Of a stretch of 39,117 bases of DNA, positions 1 to 8,721 are shown piece by piece. The notes below the pieces were generated by a model. That model had not been told where the DNA came from, searched no databases, and saw only the letters and a program-made list of their open reading frames with translations. A program made the translations under genes and the position numbers. Source of the DNA: Candidatus Bathyarchaeota archaeon JdFR-07 (lineage in GTDB: Archaea > Thermoproteota > Bathyarchaeia > Bathyarchaeales > Bathycorpusculaceae); assembly GCA_002010975.1 (NCBI GenBank), contig MTLU01000019.1, positions 1-39,117 of the forward strand, written 5' to 3'. Within the stretch, counting starts at the first letter, position 1, and every line of letters begins with the position of its first letter.

Positions 1-149
1 CTTCTACCCATCCCTACAATGAAGATTTTCTTGTTTTTTGCGGCAAGCAGAAGCTCGATTAATCGTTCAACTTCTTTTGTGTTAAGCTCTAGTATGGAGC
101 TTTTTATCCCTGCGATAATTTCTTCTGCTGCTGCTTTTAGCCACTCCAT
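1..149 (-). CDS. SIS-domain protein, 6-phospho-3-hexuloisomerase-like (N-terminus only, truncated by window edge)
   Basis: Minus-strand translation from ATG at 149 reads MEWLKAAAEEIIAGIKSSILELNTKEVERLIELLLAAKNKKIFIVGMGR; the KKIFIVGMGRS stretch is typical of SIS/PHI proteins. Not in the ORF track because it runs off the edge. Confidence 0.7.
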   Translation of the reverse strand, partial: MEWLKAAAEEIIAGIKSSILELNTKEVERLIELLLAAKNKKIFIVGMGR

Positions 150-203
150 TTTTCTAGGCTCCGAAAACCCATTACAAAGTGGCTGTGTTAAAAATCTTAC
201 GGT

Positions 204-992
204 TTAATTTATATTTGCCAAAAGCTGGTTTATCGAAGGAATTGGAAGGTAAAGGCGTATGTAGATTGCGACGGCTAAAATTCCTATAGTTATAGCTATC
301 AAGATAAAATCTCCTTTATGCATTTTAAGCACGTAAAGATTTGTGCGCTTTTTAGTGGCACCCCATGCACGTGATTCCATTGCTTCAGCAAGTTCCAAAC
401 TTCTTCTAATGGCACTCACTATTAATGGGATAAGAATTGGAATGTAATTTCGGATTCTCTTTAGAAAGTTTCCACGTTCAAGTTCTAAGCCCCTTGCTTT
501 TTGAGCATCCATTATTGTTTGAGCTTCTTCTGCTAGCACAGGAACGAAACGCACAGCAGTTGTGAAAGCAAAAGTAAACTCGTAAGGTACATGAGTTTGT
601 TCTAACGCTAGACCCAAATGATCCGGCGAGGTTGTTAGAAAGAATATGGAGAATGACTCAATGAGCACTATGAAACGTAATGTCATGGCAACAGCGTTTT
701 CTAGGCTTTGCCCTATTCCTCGAGCTCCTAAATAGGCGAACACAAAGTTTGTTAAGAAAATTATTGTTGCTAAGAATGCTGCTCCTCGCATAGAACGTAT
801 CCATTCTCGTTTAACTCCTGCTAAAAGTACAAACGGAATCTGAAATGTGAAGAGAATTATTAATGGAAGAAGTTCTCCAAACATAATTGCGATGACGAAA
901 ATTGCGCACACATAAATGAATTTTATTCTAGGATCCAGGTTATGAATGGGTGAGTATACCCTTCTGAATTTTAACCCGTCGAAAACACTCAC
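204..992 (-). CDS. ecfT: Energy-coupling factor (ECF) transporter transmembrane protein EcfT
   Basis: Multi-TM protein with the EcfT/CbiQ signature AQKARGLELERGNFLKRIRNYIPILIPLIVSAIRRSLELAEAMESRAWGA; 4-nt overlap with the upstream ATPase gene. Confidence 0.9.
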   Translation of the reverse strand: MSVFDGLKFRRVYSPIHNLDPRIKFIYVCAIFVIAIMFGELLPLIILFTFQIPFVLLAGVKREWIRSMRGAAFLATIIFLTNFVFAYLGARGIGQSLENAVAMTLRFIVLIESFSIFFLTTSPDHLGLALEQTHVPYEFTFAFTTAVRFVPVLAEEAQTIMDAQKARGLELERGNFLKRIRNYIPILIPLIVSAIRRSLELAEAMESRAWGATKKRTNLYVLKMHKGDFILIAITIGILAVAIYIRLYLPIPSINQLLANIN

Positions 993-1813
993 ATCGTTTT
1001 CCTCCTTATAGCTTTGAGCAGTATCTCTCTTGCTTCATAAATGTCAATAATGTTTCTTGGAAAGCCCAAATCAGACAATTGAAAGAAAATTTGAGCTATT
1101 TGAGGCGGCACAATAAAGGCTTGATTTAAAACTTCTGGTGTCGTCAGTATTTTACTTGCTTCACCATCTGCCACAATTTTTCCTTCACGCATTAGAATTA
1201 CTCTTGGATTGCATTCAGCCACAAACTCCACATCATGAGTTACGATAATTATTGTTTTTCTTTGAGCTTTCAATTGCAAAATGAATTGTCTAAGTTTTTC
1301 TTTTTGCTGATAATCCTGCCCAATAGTAGGTTCGTCCAATATCAATATTTTCGGGTCCCATGCCAAAACAGAGGCCAAAGCTACCCGTTTTCTCTCTCCA
1401 CCACTAAGCATGAAAGGGGAAGTTTTCCTATACTTTGTTAATCCTAAAAGGTTAAGAGCCCATGACACTCGCTTTTTTATGACTGTTTCTTTAAATCCAA
1501 AATTTTTTAGTGCAAAGGCTATTTCATCTTCAACAGTTTCACTAAAAAGCTGATGATCTGGATTTTGGAAAACGAAACCCACTTTTCTTGCAAGAGTCGC
1601 CACGCTTACTTTTGTAGTTTCAACTCCGTCTATAGACACTTTACCTTTAGTCGGCTTAAGAAGTCCATTAAAGTGCTTAACAAGGGTTGTTTTTCCAGCA
1701 CCATTTTGCCCCATTATAGCAACAAATTCGCCGTTTTTTATTGTTAACGATATACCCTTTAATGCTTCTATTCCGTTTGGATAAGTAAAGTAAACATCCT
1801 CAACTTCAATCAT
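989..1813 (-). CDS. ecfA: ECF transporter ATP-binding protein (EcfA-type)
   Basis: Walker A GQNGAGKTT, LSGGERKRVALA signature, Walker B ILILDEPT; followed by EcfT. Confidence 0.92.
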   Translation of the reverse strand: MIEVEDVYFTYPNGIEALKGISLTIKNGEFVAIMGQNGAGKTTLVKHFNGLLKPTKGKVSIDGVETTKVSVATLARKVGFVFQNPDHQLFSETVEDEIAFALKNFGFKETVIKKRVSWALNLLGLTKYRKTSPFMLSGGERKRVALASVLAWDPKILILDEPTIGQDYQQKEKLRQFILQLKAQRKTIIIVTHDVEFVAECNPRVILMREGKIVADGEASKILTTPEVLNQAFIVPPQIAQIFFQLSDLGFPRNIIDIYEAREILLKAIRRKTM

Positions 1814-2664
1814 TAAGTCTTGATAACCTCCCTCAGTAATTTAGTCATCTCTTCAGAAGATAATGGAATTTTTTTTCCCAGTTTTACTCCATCGTCTTCT
1901 TTTAGTATCTGGTATAGGCGCGTTGCTTTAGGAATCCCCACTCCAATAAGCCTGGTTTCCTTTGAACTCAATATTTCTCGGGGTTCACCGTCTAGAACCA
2001 CTTTACCTTGGTTCATTATAATGATGTGGTTCGAATATTGCGCTGTTAAATCCAGCCTATGTTCAACCAGTACTACCGTTATTCCAAGCGTGTTATTCAA
2101 TTCATAGATAACTTCAAAGATTTTTTTCGCTGTTAAAGGGTCAAGGAAAGATGTGGGTTCATCTAAAACCATAATTTCAGGTTGCATAGCTAGAACAGAT
2201 GCTATAGCTACGCGTTGTTGCTGTCCTCCTGAAAGTTCATGAGGGGCTCTTTCTCTTAACTCATATATTCCAGTTAGGTTTAAGGCCCAGTCGACTCTTT
2301 TCTGCATTTTTTCTCTTGGATATCCAAGGTTTTCTAATCCGAAAGCAACATCTTTCTCGACAGATAAAGCGAAAAGCTGATTTTCTGGATTTTGAAACAC
2401 GAGTCCTACATGTTTTGCCAGTTCAGAAGTTGGATGTTCCAGAATGTTTAAACCTGCTACGGTTATCTCACCGTTTATTTCTCCTTGGTAGAAATGGGGA
2501 ATTAATCCATTGAAACATCTACATAATGTGGTTTTTCCACATCCACTTGGGCCAGTAATTAGAACGAATTCGCCTTTTTCGATTTTTATAGAAACGTCCC
2601 TAATAGCTGGTTTTGTTGCAGTTGGATACATGTATGTCAGGTTACGTGTTTGTATTACTGCCAT
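1813..2664 (-). CDS. ecfA: ECF transporter ATP-binding protein (EcfA-type)
   Basis: Walker A GPSGCGKTT, LSGGQQQRVAIA, Walker B IMVLDEPTSFLDP; tandem with the second ATPase. Confidence 0.92.
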   Translation of the reverse strand: MAVIQTRNLTYMYPTATKPAIRDVSIKIEKGEFVLITGPSGCGKTTLCRCFNGLIPHFYQGEINGEITVAGLNILEHPTSELAKHVGLVFQNPENQLFALSVEKDVAFGLENLGYPREKMQKRVDWALNLTGIYELRERAPHELSGGQQQRVAIASVLAMQPEIMVLDEPTSFLDPLTAKKIFEVIYELNNTLGITVVLVEHRLDLTAQYSNHIIIMNQGKVVLDGEPREILSSKETRLIGVGIPKATRLYQILKEDDGVKLGKKIPLSSEEMTKLLREVIKT

Positions 2665-2724
2665 GTTTTTGATGCCCTGCCAAGTTAAGCGAGCTTAGCT
2701 GTCTCATTTAAGAGTAGCTACTTA

Positions 2725-3717
2725 TTATTGATTAGAAAGTTTTTCCTTTAAAAGACGTAAACATCGTTTAAGACCACTTTCTATATCTCCAAAGCCGTTG
2801 ACACCGGCAGCTGACGCATGTCCCCCACCCATTCCGTGAAGGAATTCTCCTAAAGGCTTGGCAATATCCTTCCCTAAATGTACGCCTGTTTTATTATGAA
2901 ATTCTCTGGTGCATCGTAAACTGATTTCTATGCTTTCGTTTTTCTGTCCAGCTACGACAGCCACGTGAGCACCTAATTCCATCAAGGCTCTGGCTGCAGA
3001 GGCTTGGTAAGCGCTAACGTGAGACAGGGCTATTATCCAATCTCTAATTTTGAACAGCCTGGCTCTCCTAGATGCTTTTAACCTGGCTACGCGCTCTGAG
3101 AAATCCATAGGCAAAGAAAGTAACGGCAGGGTTTCTTGGGCGTTGACTCCAGCATCTATGAGTTCTGCTATAGCTTTCAGAGTTGAAGAATTAGCTAAAA
3201 CGAAATGGCGTGTATCGAAGGCTATACCTAAAAATAGAGCTTTTGCCTCGTCTTTATCAGGTTTGGTGTTCATTTCCTTAAAAAATGTGTAAACTATTTC
3301 GCATGTTGAAGAAGCATCTTCATTGGTGATGCAAATGTGCGCTATTTTTTCCGTTTCTGGGTGAGTTGCGTGATGATCAATTACAATTATAGGTGCTTTA
3401 GAGTTTTTTATTTTCTCTGCCAGATTGTTCAATTGTTGAATCGTGTTGGTATCCAATAAGACCATAACGTCTGCTTTTTCTACATTGGGCTCTACTTTTA
3501 CGTTTATTGGCAGAAACTGAAGCAAATGTTTTGAAAGTCGACTTATTCCTTGAGGGGCTCCTATCTCCACTTCTACATGTGGCTTCAACCTTTTTAGCAA
3601 ACTTGCGAAAACATAAGAAGAGCATATTGCATCAGGATCAGCGTTGTGATGGCATAATAGAACCACTAGTCTAGCATCTAATTCATCCAATGTTTTAATT
3701 ATTTGATTGAATGACAT
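2725..3717 (-). CDS. DHH family phosphoesterase (NrnA/RecJ-like, DHH + DHHA1)
   Basis: Motifs HHNADPDAICS, VLLDTN, VIDHHATHP and C-terminal GGGHASAAG. Confidence 0.88.
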   Translation of the reverse strand: MSFNQIIKTLDELDARLVVLLCHHNADPDAICSSYVFASLLKRLKPHVEVEIGAPQGISRLSKHLLQFLPINVKVEPNVEKADVMVLLDTNTIQQLNNLAEKIKNSKAPIIVIDHHATHPETEKIAHICITNEDASSTCEIVYTFFKEMNTKPDKDEAKALFLGIAFDTRHFVLANSSTLKAIAELIDAGVNAQETLPLLSLPMDFSERVARLKASRRARLFKIRDWIIALSHVSAYQASAARALMELGAHVAVVAGQKNESIEISLRCTREFHNKTGVHLGKDIAKPLGEFLHGMGGGHASAAGVNGFGDIESGLKRCLRLLKEKLSNQ

Positions 3718-4001
3718 ACTAGTTTCCTCAAGTATTCTTCAGCTGAAACGAAAGCTTGCTTCACTGCATCATCAACTAGTTTTTGCACTTCGAAGTTCTT
3801 CATTAACGGTGAAAGCAGTATGTCTATGTCTACTGAGAGCATTAATGGCTTCGTTCCTTCCGCTTCTACGCTTATGTTTAATGTTTCTATTCGTTTTGAA
3901 GGAACTTTTGAGAGTACATATTTTCTAGCAGCATCCTCCGTGATCCCACATAGTTCTTCAATTTGTTCATCTGTCAGCTTTGGTATTCTCAAGTTTTCCA
4001 A
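3699..4001 (-). CDS. DUF3194 family protein
   Basis: 100-aa protein (LTDEQIEELCGITEDAARKYVLSKVP...) between prefoldin beta and a DHH phosphoesterase, the common archaeal context of DUF3194; overlaps the DHH gene. Confidence 0.65.
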   Translation of the reverse strand: MENLRIPKLTDEQIEELCGITEDAARKYVLSKVPSKRIETLNISVEAEGTKPLMLSVDIDILLSPLMKNFEVQKLVDDAVKQAFVSAEEYLRKLVCHSIK

Positions 4002-4034
4002 AAGTTTTCACCTAACTTCAATAGTTCGACAAAT

Positions 4035-4406
4035 TTATGTTGAAGGCTGAGATACTGGGCTTAAATCCTGTTGAAGTTTTGCCTGCAACTCTTTCATTTG
4101 GGTGCGTAACCTTTCTTCTTGTTTTCCTAAAACGGTGGCTCTGGTATTAAGAAGCTCCTTCCTCTCATTCAGGTCAGTTGTAACTTTCTCCTTTTCTGCC
4201 TTCACTAAAAGCGATCCTATAGCTTTGTATATCACTGCGTCTGCTGCAGTTTTCTGTAATTCGCTTAAAGCTTGTTCGATTTCTGTAAGTTCAAATTCCA
4301 CCTGTTGCTTTTGAGCTAGAACCGATTGTAAAGTTTGCTGAAGCTGCTGAAGCCTCAACAATCTCTGTTGAACCTCAGGTGGAAGCTTTGCAAGTTCATT
4401 ACTCAA
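4035..4406 (-). CDS. pfdB: Prefoldin subunit beta
   Basis: MSNELAKLPPEVQQRLLRLQQLQQTLQSVLAQKQQVEFELTEIEQALSEL: coiled-coil prefoldin beta pattern. Confidence 0.9.
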   Translation of the reverse strand: MSNELAKLPPEVQQRLLRLQQLQQTLQSVLAQKQQVEFELTEIEQALSELQKTAADAVIYKAIGSLLVKAEKEKVTTDLNERKELLNTRATVLGKQEERLRTQMKELQAKLQQDLSPVSQPST

Positions 4407-4566
4407 TTTTTATCCTTCCATCTGCACAGCAATAAGCCAAGCTATTAATTAACATTTTCCCAGATACAATTTCTCAAAAGACCTGTCATTCCAACAAACT
4501 ATTCAAAATTAGATATTTTTTAAATTTATAGCCGCTCTATAAACTTCGCCTTCCGAATAAGTGACA

Positions 4567-5031
4567 TTATTTTATATTAATTCTGCCATATCTTTTAAGA
4601 TACTCTTCAATTTTTGGAAACAGGTCGCTAACTCTTTCAAAACGCTTTTTCGTATTAATTTGGCTTTCAAGCATAATGATATCCCTGGGCTTACTGAAAC
4701 TTTCAATTTTATTGCTTTCTCTTTTTCTCATAATCTTTATGCAATCATCTACTATGCAACTTAAAACGCATGCGCCGCAATAGACACAAAGATCCTCAAC
4801 GATCCCAACTTCTCCGCTTTTCCAAAACAATGCATTGGTGGGACAAGCCTCAATGCATAACTTACACTCTACGCCTTGGCATATCCTTTTGTTAATCGCT
4901 ATTTTTCCATCAACAAAAAACTCTTTGATTCCTAAAGGCGCAAGAAGTTCTTCTCTTTTCTCTTTTTTAGTTTTCCGGGTAGTTTCTGTTAATATTTGAA
5001 AGATATCGACATAATTTTTTTCCTTAGACAT
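4567..5031 (-). CDS. 4Fe-4S ferredoxin-type protein
   Basis: Two Cys clusters: CQGVECKLCIEACPTNAL and CVYCGACVLSCIVDDC. Confidence 0.8.
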   Translation of the reverse strand: MSKEKNYVDIFQILTETTRKTKKEKREELLAPLGIKEFFVDGKIAINKRICQGVECKLCIEACPTNALFWKSGEVGIVEDLCVYCGACVLSCIVDDCIKIMRKRESNKIESFSKPRDIIMLESQINTKKRFERVSDLFPKIEEYLKRYGRINIK

Positions 5032-5169
5032 GCTTTCCCATCTGTCACCGAAATTATGTGGAATAGAATACTATAATGCTGCGAATTATAATTACTTATT
5101 CAAAATATACTCGCCAACAAAGAAGTTTATAGCATAGTTATTTATTATCATGTATGGGAATGATTAAAA

Positions 5170-5364
5170 ATGTGTGAATTTACAGTAATTCTTAACAATG
5201 AGACAGTTTTTAAAGATGCAGTTTATGCAAAAGTAGAAAATAACAATGTAATTCTCAAAGATGTATTGGGTAATTCTAAACAATTTGGCAATTGCCAAAT
5301 AATAGAGGTCGATGTTAACAACACAAAAATGGTATTGGCTAGCGTTAAAGAGAAACTATCCTAG
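5170..5364 (+). CDS. CooT-like small nickel-binding family protein
   Basis: 64-aa protein beginning MCEFTVILNNETVFKDAVYAKVENNNVILKDVLGN, matching the CooT-family MCE..V N-terminus and length. Confidence 0.65.
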   Translation: MCEFTVILNNETVFKDAVYAKVENNNVILKDVLGNSKQFGNCQIIEVDVNNTKMVLASVKEKLS

Positions 5365-6183
5365 CTTCTTGTGAAAAGAAAACCAGCTATCAGACCGAGA
5401 AATATTGGAAATGGTAAACCTGGAAATGTGCTTTTCTTCTCTAGCATTTTAAAAGCCAAAAAACAGCCAACCAAAATACCTAATGTAGCAGTCGAACCAA
5501 AGACTAGACCAAAATTAAAAAGAAAATGACCAGAAAGCATAGAATAAAAAGTTAAATCACCTAATCCCATCTGCACATCCTTAAAAGAGAAACCTAAACC
5601 TTTAAGCTGTTCAAGACCTTTATGCGCTATTTTTCCAACAGGACCGTGATAAACAGCAAATATGTCATATACACTCAGAAAACTCAAAATTAAAACGGTG
5701 CTTAAGGTGGGTATTGATACTCCTAAAAAAGCACCTAAAGCCCCTCCTAAAAAGAGAACAACTAGAGTGTGAGTTGCATTGTTTCCTTTTAAAACTGCTA
5801 AATCACCTAAGATTGCTATACACAATGACAAAATTAAAATTTTAATTCCCATTTCGGGTATTGTAAATCTAGAAAATAAGGCGTCTAAATAAACGATTGA
5901 GAGCATAAAAAAGGCTATTGTCAAAGATGTACCAATAACCAAACTTAACACTTTCATATTTTTGTTTTTAAAAAGCAAATACAAGTATTGAAGCACCAAT
6001 TCCAACTAAGAAAATAAAATACAATGCATTACCGAAGGAACCTATTCCTTCAGAAAAAGGAGTTATTTGATAGAGTTCTAAGGGAGACATTGAAAGCAAA
6101 AGTGCACAAAAATTTCCTAAGAGTAAGCTTGCTAAAACAGGTATCAAATGCGCAGTTTTTTGCTTTAAATTTTTCTCCCACAT
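5361..6183 (-). pseudogene. Presenilin/signal-peptide-peptidase-like (A22-type) intramembrane aspartyl protease, apparently split by a +1 frameshift
   Basis: ORF 5361..6005 carries SVYDIFAVYHG and VQMGLGDLTFYS (YD and GLGD catalytic motifs). ORF 5968..6183 supplies an N-terminal TM segment ending IGASILVFAF*. The two frames join across T5A5 at 5965-5974 to give a ~273-aa protein. Whether this is a real frameshift, a sequence error or recoding is unresolved. Confidence 0.7.
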
Positions 6184-6186
6184 TAT

Positions 6187-6738
6187 CTACCTCAGTTTTT
6201 CAATGGCATTTTCTATCCTGAAAAAGCATTGGGTGCAGAATAAACTTTGTTTTCTGTCTGTTTCAAAGATTGAATTAGAAAAATACATAACACAAAAAGG
6301 ATTAACACAGTGTCCTAGCCCTAGAGTGTGCCCAAGCTCGTGGATAGCTTCTTTAACACTTCTTTCCACAAAAAGCTCCTTATCTTGCTTTTTTCCGTAA
6401 AACTCTGGTCGAAGTCTCCATAAAGAGATCAATGCACTTTTTCCTGGACATTCTGCTTCTCCAAAAACAAAATTTAATCCTGAGACAAAAATATCGGCAT
6501 CTACAACTCCTAAAATACGATCAAAAGTTTTCTCTTTCTCTGCTTGCCTTTTAACAAGATTTAAAATAATGTCTGAACGATATTGCCCTCTCACACTGTC
6601 AAAAGCTTCCTCTGGGATCTTCAAAATGTCTGCAATAATTTTACAATCCGCATTGGGGAAAGCCATGATAAGATGTTCTCTAACTCTGTTGAGGACTGTA
6701 TCATCTACTTTTCCTACCCGCAAAATTCCAATTCTCAT
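6187..6738 (-). CDS. amzA: Archaemetzincin (zinc metalloprotease)
   Basis: HELGHTLGLGHCVNPFCVMYFSNS...DRKQSLFCTQC: HExxHxxGxxH plus conserved Cys cluster. Confidence 0.93.
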   Translation of the reverse strand: MRIGILRVGKVDDTVLNRVREHLIMAFPNADCKIIADILKIPEEAFDSVRGQYRSDIILNLVKRQAEKEKTFDRILGVVDADIFVSGLNFVFGEAECPGKSALISLWRLRPEFYGKKQDKELFVERSVKEAIHELGHTLGLGHCVNPFCVMYFSNSIFETDRKQSLFCTQCFFRIENAIEKLR

Positions 6739-6751
6739 AATATATATGCCT

Positions 6752-8017
6752 CTAAATTTTTACTACATCTCCCGTGCGGGGAGCAAACGTTTCGAATCCC
6801 ACTTCTTTTTTAACCCATTTAGCAAGGAGTTCACAGTTGCCCTCCGCACCATGAACTACAAAAACCTTGGGATTCCCACTAAGCTTTTTAATAGCTTCTT
6901 GAAGCTGACTTGCTCCGCAGTGAGACGAAAAGTCAAAATGCTCTACACGTGCTTTAACTTTCTTGATTTTGCCATCAATAAGGCATACGCCCTTCTCAAG
7001 AAGTTCTCTTCCAGGAGTGCCTGGAATCTGATAACTTACAAGGAATATGGCGTTACTTGTTTTTTTACCAATTTTAGACATATAAAACACGGCTGGACCA
7101 CCTTTAAGCATACCAGCCGGCGAAATTATAACACCAGCTTTCTTGGCTGCTCTACGTCGGTCTCTCCATCCCTCAACCCAATTGACAGAATGCATAGCAT
7201 TCATGAAAAGCTTAGGATCTCTCAAAAATTCTTTATGGTTCATCATTATTCTACTAGCTTCCCTGGCCATACCGTCTAAAGTAACGGGATACTCAAAATG
7301 GTGAGCAGCCAAAATGCAAGCAATTTCTTGAGATCTTCCAACTCCGAAAGCTGGAACTAAAACAATTCCTCCCCTTTCCACAACATCAGTTATCTCGTCT
7401 ACAAAACGTTTTTCCAGTTCTAGACGTTCTGCATGATCTTCATCCGCGTAGGTGCTTTCGATGATCACCGCGTCTAGATCCGCGTAATCCATTTGGGCGC
7501 CTTCTAAAAGTCTTGTATCTACAGTATTGAAGTCACTTGTGTAAAGAATTTTCTTCCCTTCTGCTTCAACTATTACCGATGCACTTCCAGGGACGTGTCC
7601 AGCATTCACAAGCTGAAATGTAATATCACCAACAGTTTCTTTATCATTGAAACCTAATGATTTATTACTTTTCATCATGGAACGCAATTCTAAATATTCA
7701 AAAGGTAAATAATAACTGGATAAGTGAATGAAATCAGCAATTAATAGATGGCTTAGATCTAGATTCAATTTGTTGGTGTACAAGGGCTTTTTTCCATGAA
7801 TATAAAAAATCGGAACCGCGCCGGAATGGTCAAGATGGCTGTGGGTTAAAATTACTGCGTCTACATCTTTTGGTGGTACATGCATTGGGAATCCTGGTTC
7901 ATGGTTTAACATGACTCCATAATCCAGCATAACCATCGTCTTTTCCGTTTTTACGGCTATTGCGATTCTTCCAACTTCATGGGTTCCGCCTAGAAATTTG
8001 ATCTGTAAAAGACTCAT
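6752..8017 (-). CDS. MBL-fold beta-CASP ribonuclease/CPSF-like exonuclease
   Basis: MBL motif THSHLDHSG, LYTSDFN, IIESTYAD, VLVPAFGVGRSQE, VHGAEGNCE; no N-terminal KH domains, so aCPSF2-like. Confidence 0.88.
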   Translation of the reverse strand: MSLLQIKFLGGTHEVGRIAIAVKTEKTMVMLDYGVMLNHEPGFPMHVPPKDVDAVILTHSHLDHSGAVPIFYIHGKKPLYTNKLNLDLSHLLIADFIHLSSYYLPFEYLELRSMMKSNKSLGFNDKETVGDITFQLVNAGHVPGSASVIVEAEGKKILYTSDFNTVDTRLLEGAQMDYADLDAVIIESTYADEDHAERLELEKRFVDEITDVVERGGIVLVPAFGVGRSQEIACILAAHHFEYPVTLDGMAREASRIMMNHKEFLRDPKLFMNAMHSVNWVEGWRDRRRAAKKAGVIISPAGMLKGGPAVFYMSKIGKKTSNAIFLVSYQIPGTPGRELLEKGVCLIDGKIKKVKARVEHFDFSSHCGASQLQEAIKKLSGNPKVFVVHGAEGNCELLAKWVKKEVGFETFAPRTGDVVKI

Positions 8018-8059
8018 CTTCTTTCATCCATTAATGCAGTAATCATGCCTTTTGCTGTT

Positions 8060-8668
8060 TTAAAAATGTATTGACTTTTTAGGCGCATAAGTAGCCCTAA
8101 CAGCTCCCTTTTTTATTGCTCTTAAGATTTCGTCAATATCTGTAAATGCTTCGATTTCGGTAAAAACACTCCACATCTCATCTGTATAGTGTGCATCACT
8201 ACCTGCAACCCCTGGCACTCCCATTTCCTTAGCCAAGTTTTCAGCCATTCTGTTGATATGCTTAGGAGAAATACCGTTTAAAACTTCTACAGCATCAATC
8301 TTATATTTTCTGACAGAATCTCCTAATCCATAGGCCCTATAAGGGTGGGCTGCTATAACTACTCCGCCCTCTTCATGTGCAAAATCGATAATGTTTTCAA
8401 CGGTCCATGGTTTAGAGGGGAGTTCTTCTACACCCAAGACCACGAGATCACCACCTATAGCCCTTATCTCTACTCCTGGAATAATTAAGATGTCTGAGTA
8501 GATAGAAGCAAGTTGCCTAACTTTTTTGCATCCCTCTACCGTATTATGGTCGGTAATTGCTGCAGCCCTTATGGAAGGATGACTGTAAAGCTGATTGACA
8601 ATGGTTTTTGGTGGTATTGCAGCATCGGCTGAATAAGTTGTGTGGAGGTGTAAATCCGCTCGAATCAA
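8060..8668 (-). CDS. PHP-domain metal-dependent phosphoesterase
   Basis: MIRADLHLHTTYSADA, ITDHNTVEG, IPGVEI, AAHPYR, GSDAHY motifs. Confidence 0.88.
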   Translation of the reverse strand: MIRADLHLHTTYSADAAIPPKTIVNQLYSHPSIRAAAITDHNTVEGCKKVRQLASIYSDILIIPGVEIRAIGGDLVVLGVEELPSKPWTVENIIDFAHEEGGVVIAAHPYRAYGLGDSVRKYKIDAVEVLNGISPKHINRMAENLAKEMGVPGVAGSDAHYTDEMWSVFTEIEAFTDIDEILRAIKKGAVRATYAPKKSIHF

Positions 8669-8721
8669 GAGTTATTCGCTCATTTCCTTTAATTTTTCGC
8701 ACTACTTAAAATTACTTTACC

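Noticed and set aside
19-207. 62-aa plus-strand ORF at the left edge
   Set aside because: The minus strand here encodes the SIS-domain N-terminus; the plus frame is a shadow.
6780-6800. T-loop-like TTTCGAATCCC suggestive of a tRNA
   Set aside because: Lies within the beta-CASP coding sequence; no acceptor stem or anticodon arm around it. No tRNA found elsewhere.
6569-7279. 236-aa plus-strand ORF
   Set aside because: Antisense across archaemetzincin and beta-CASP genes, both with strong motifs on the minus strand.
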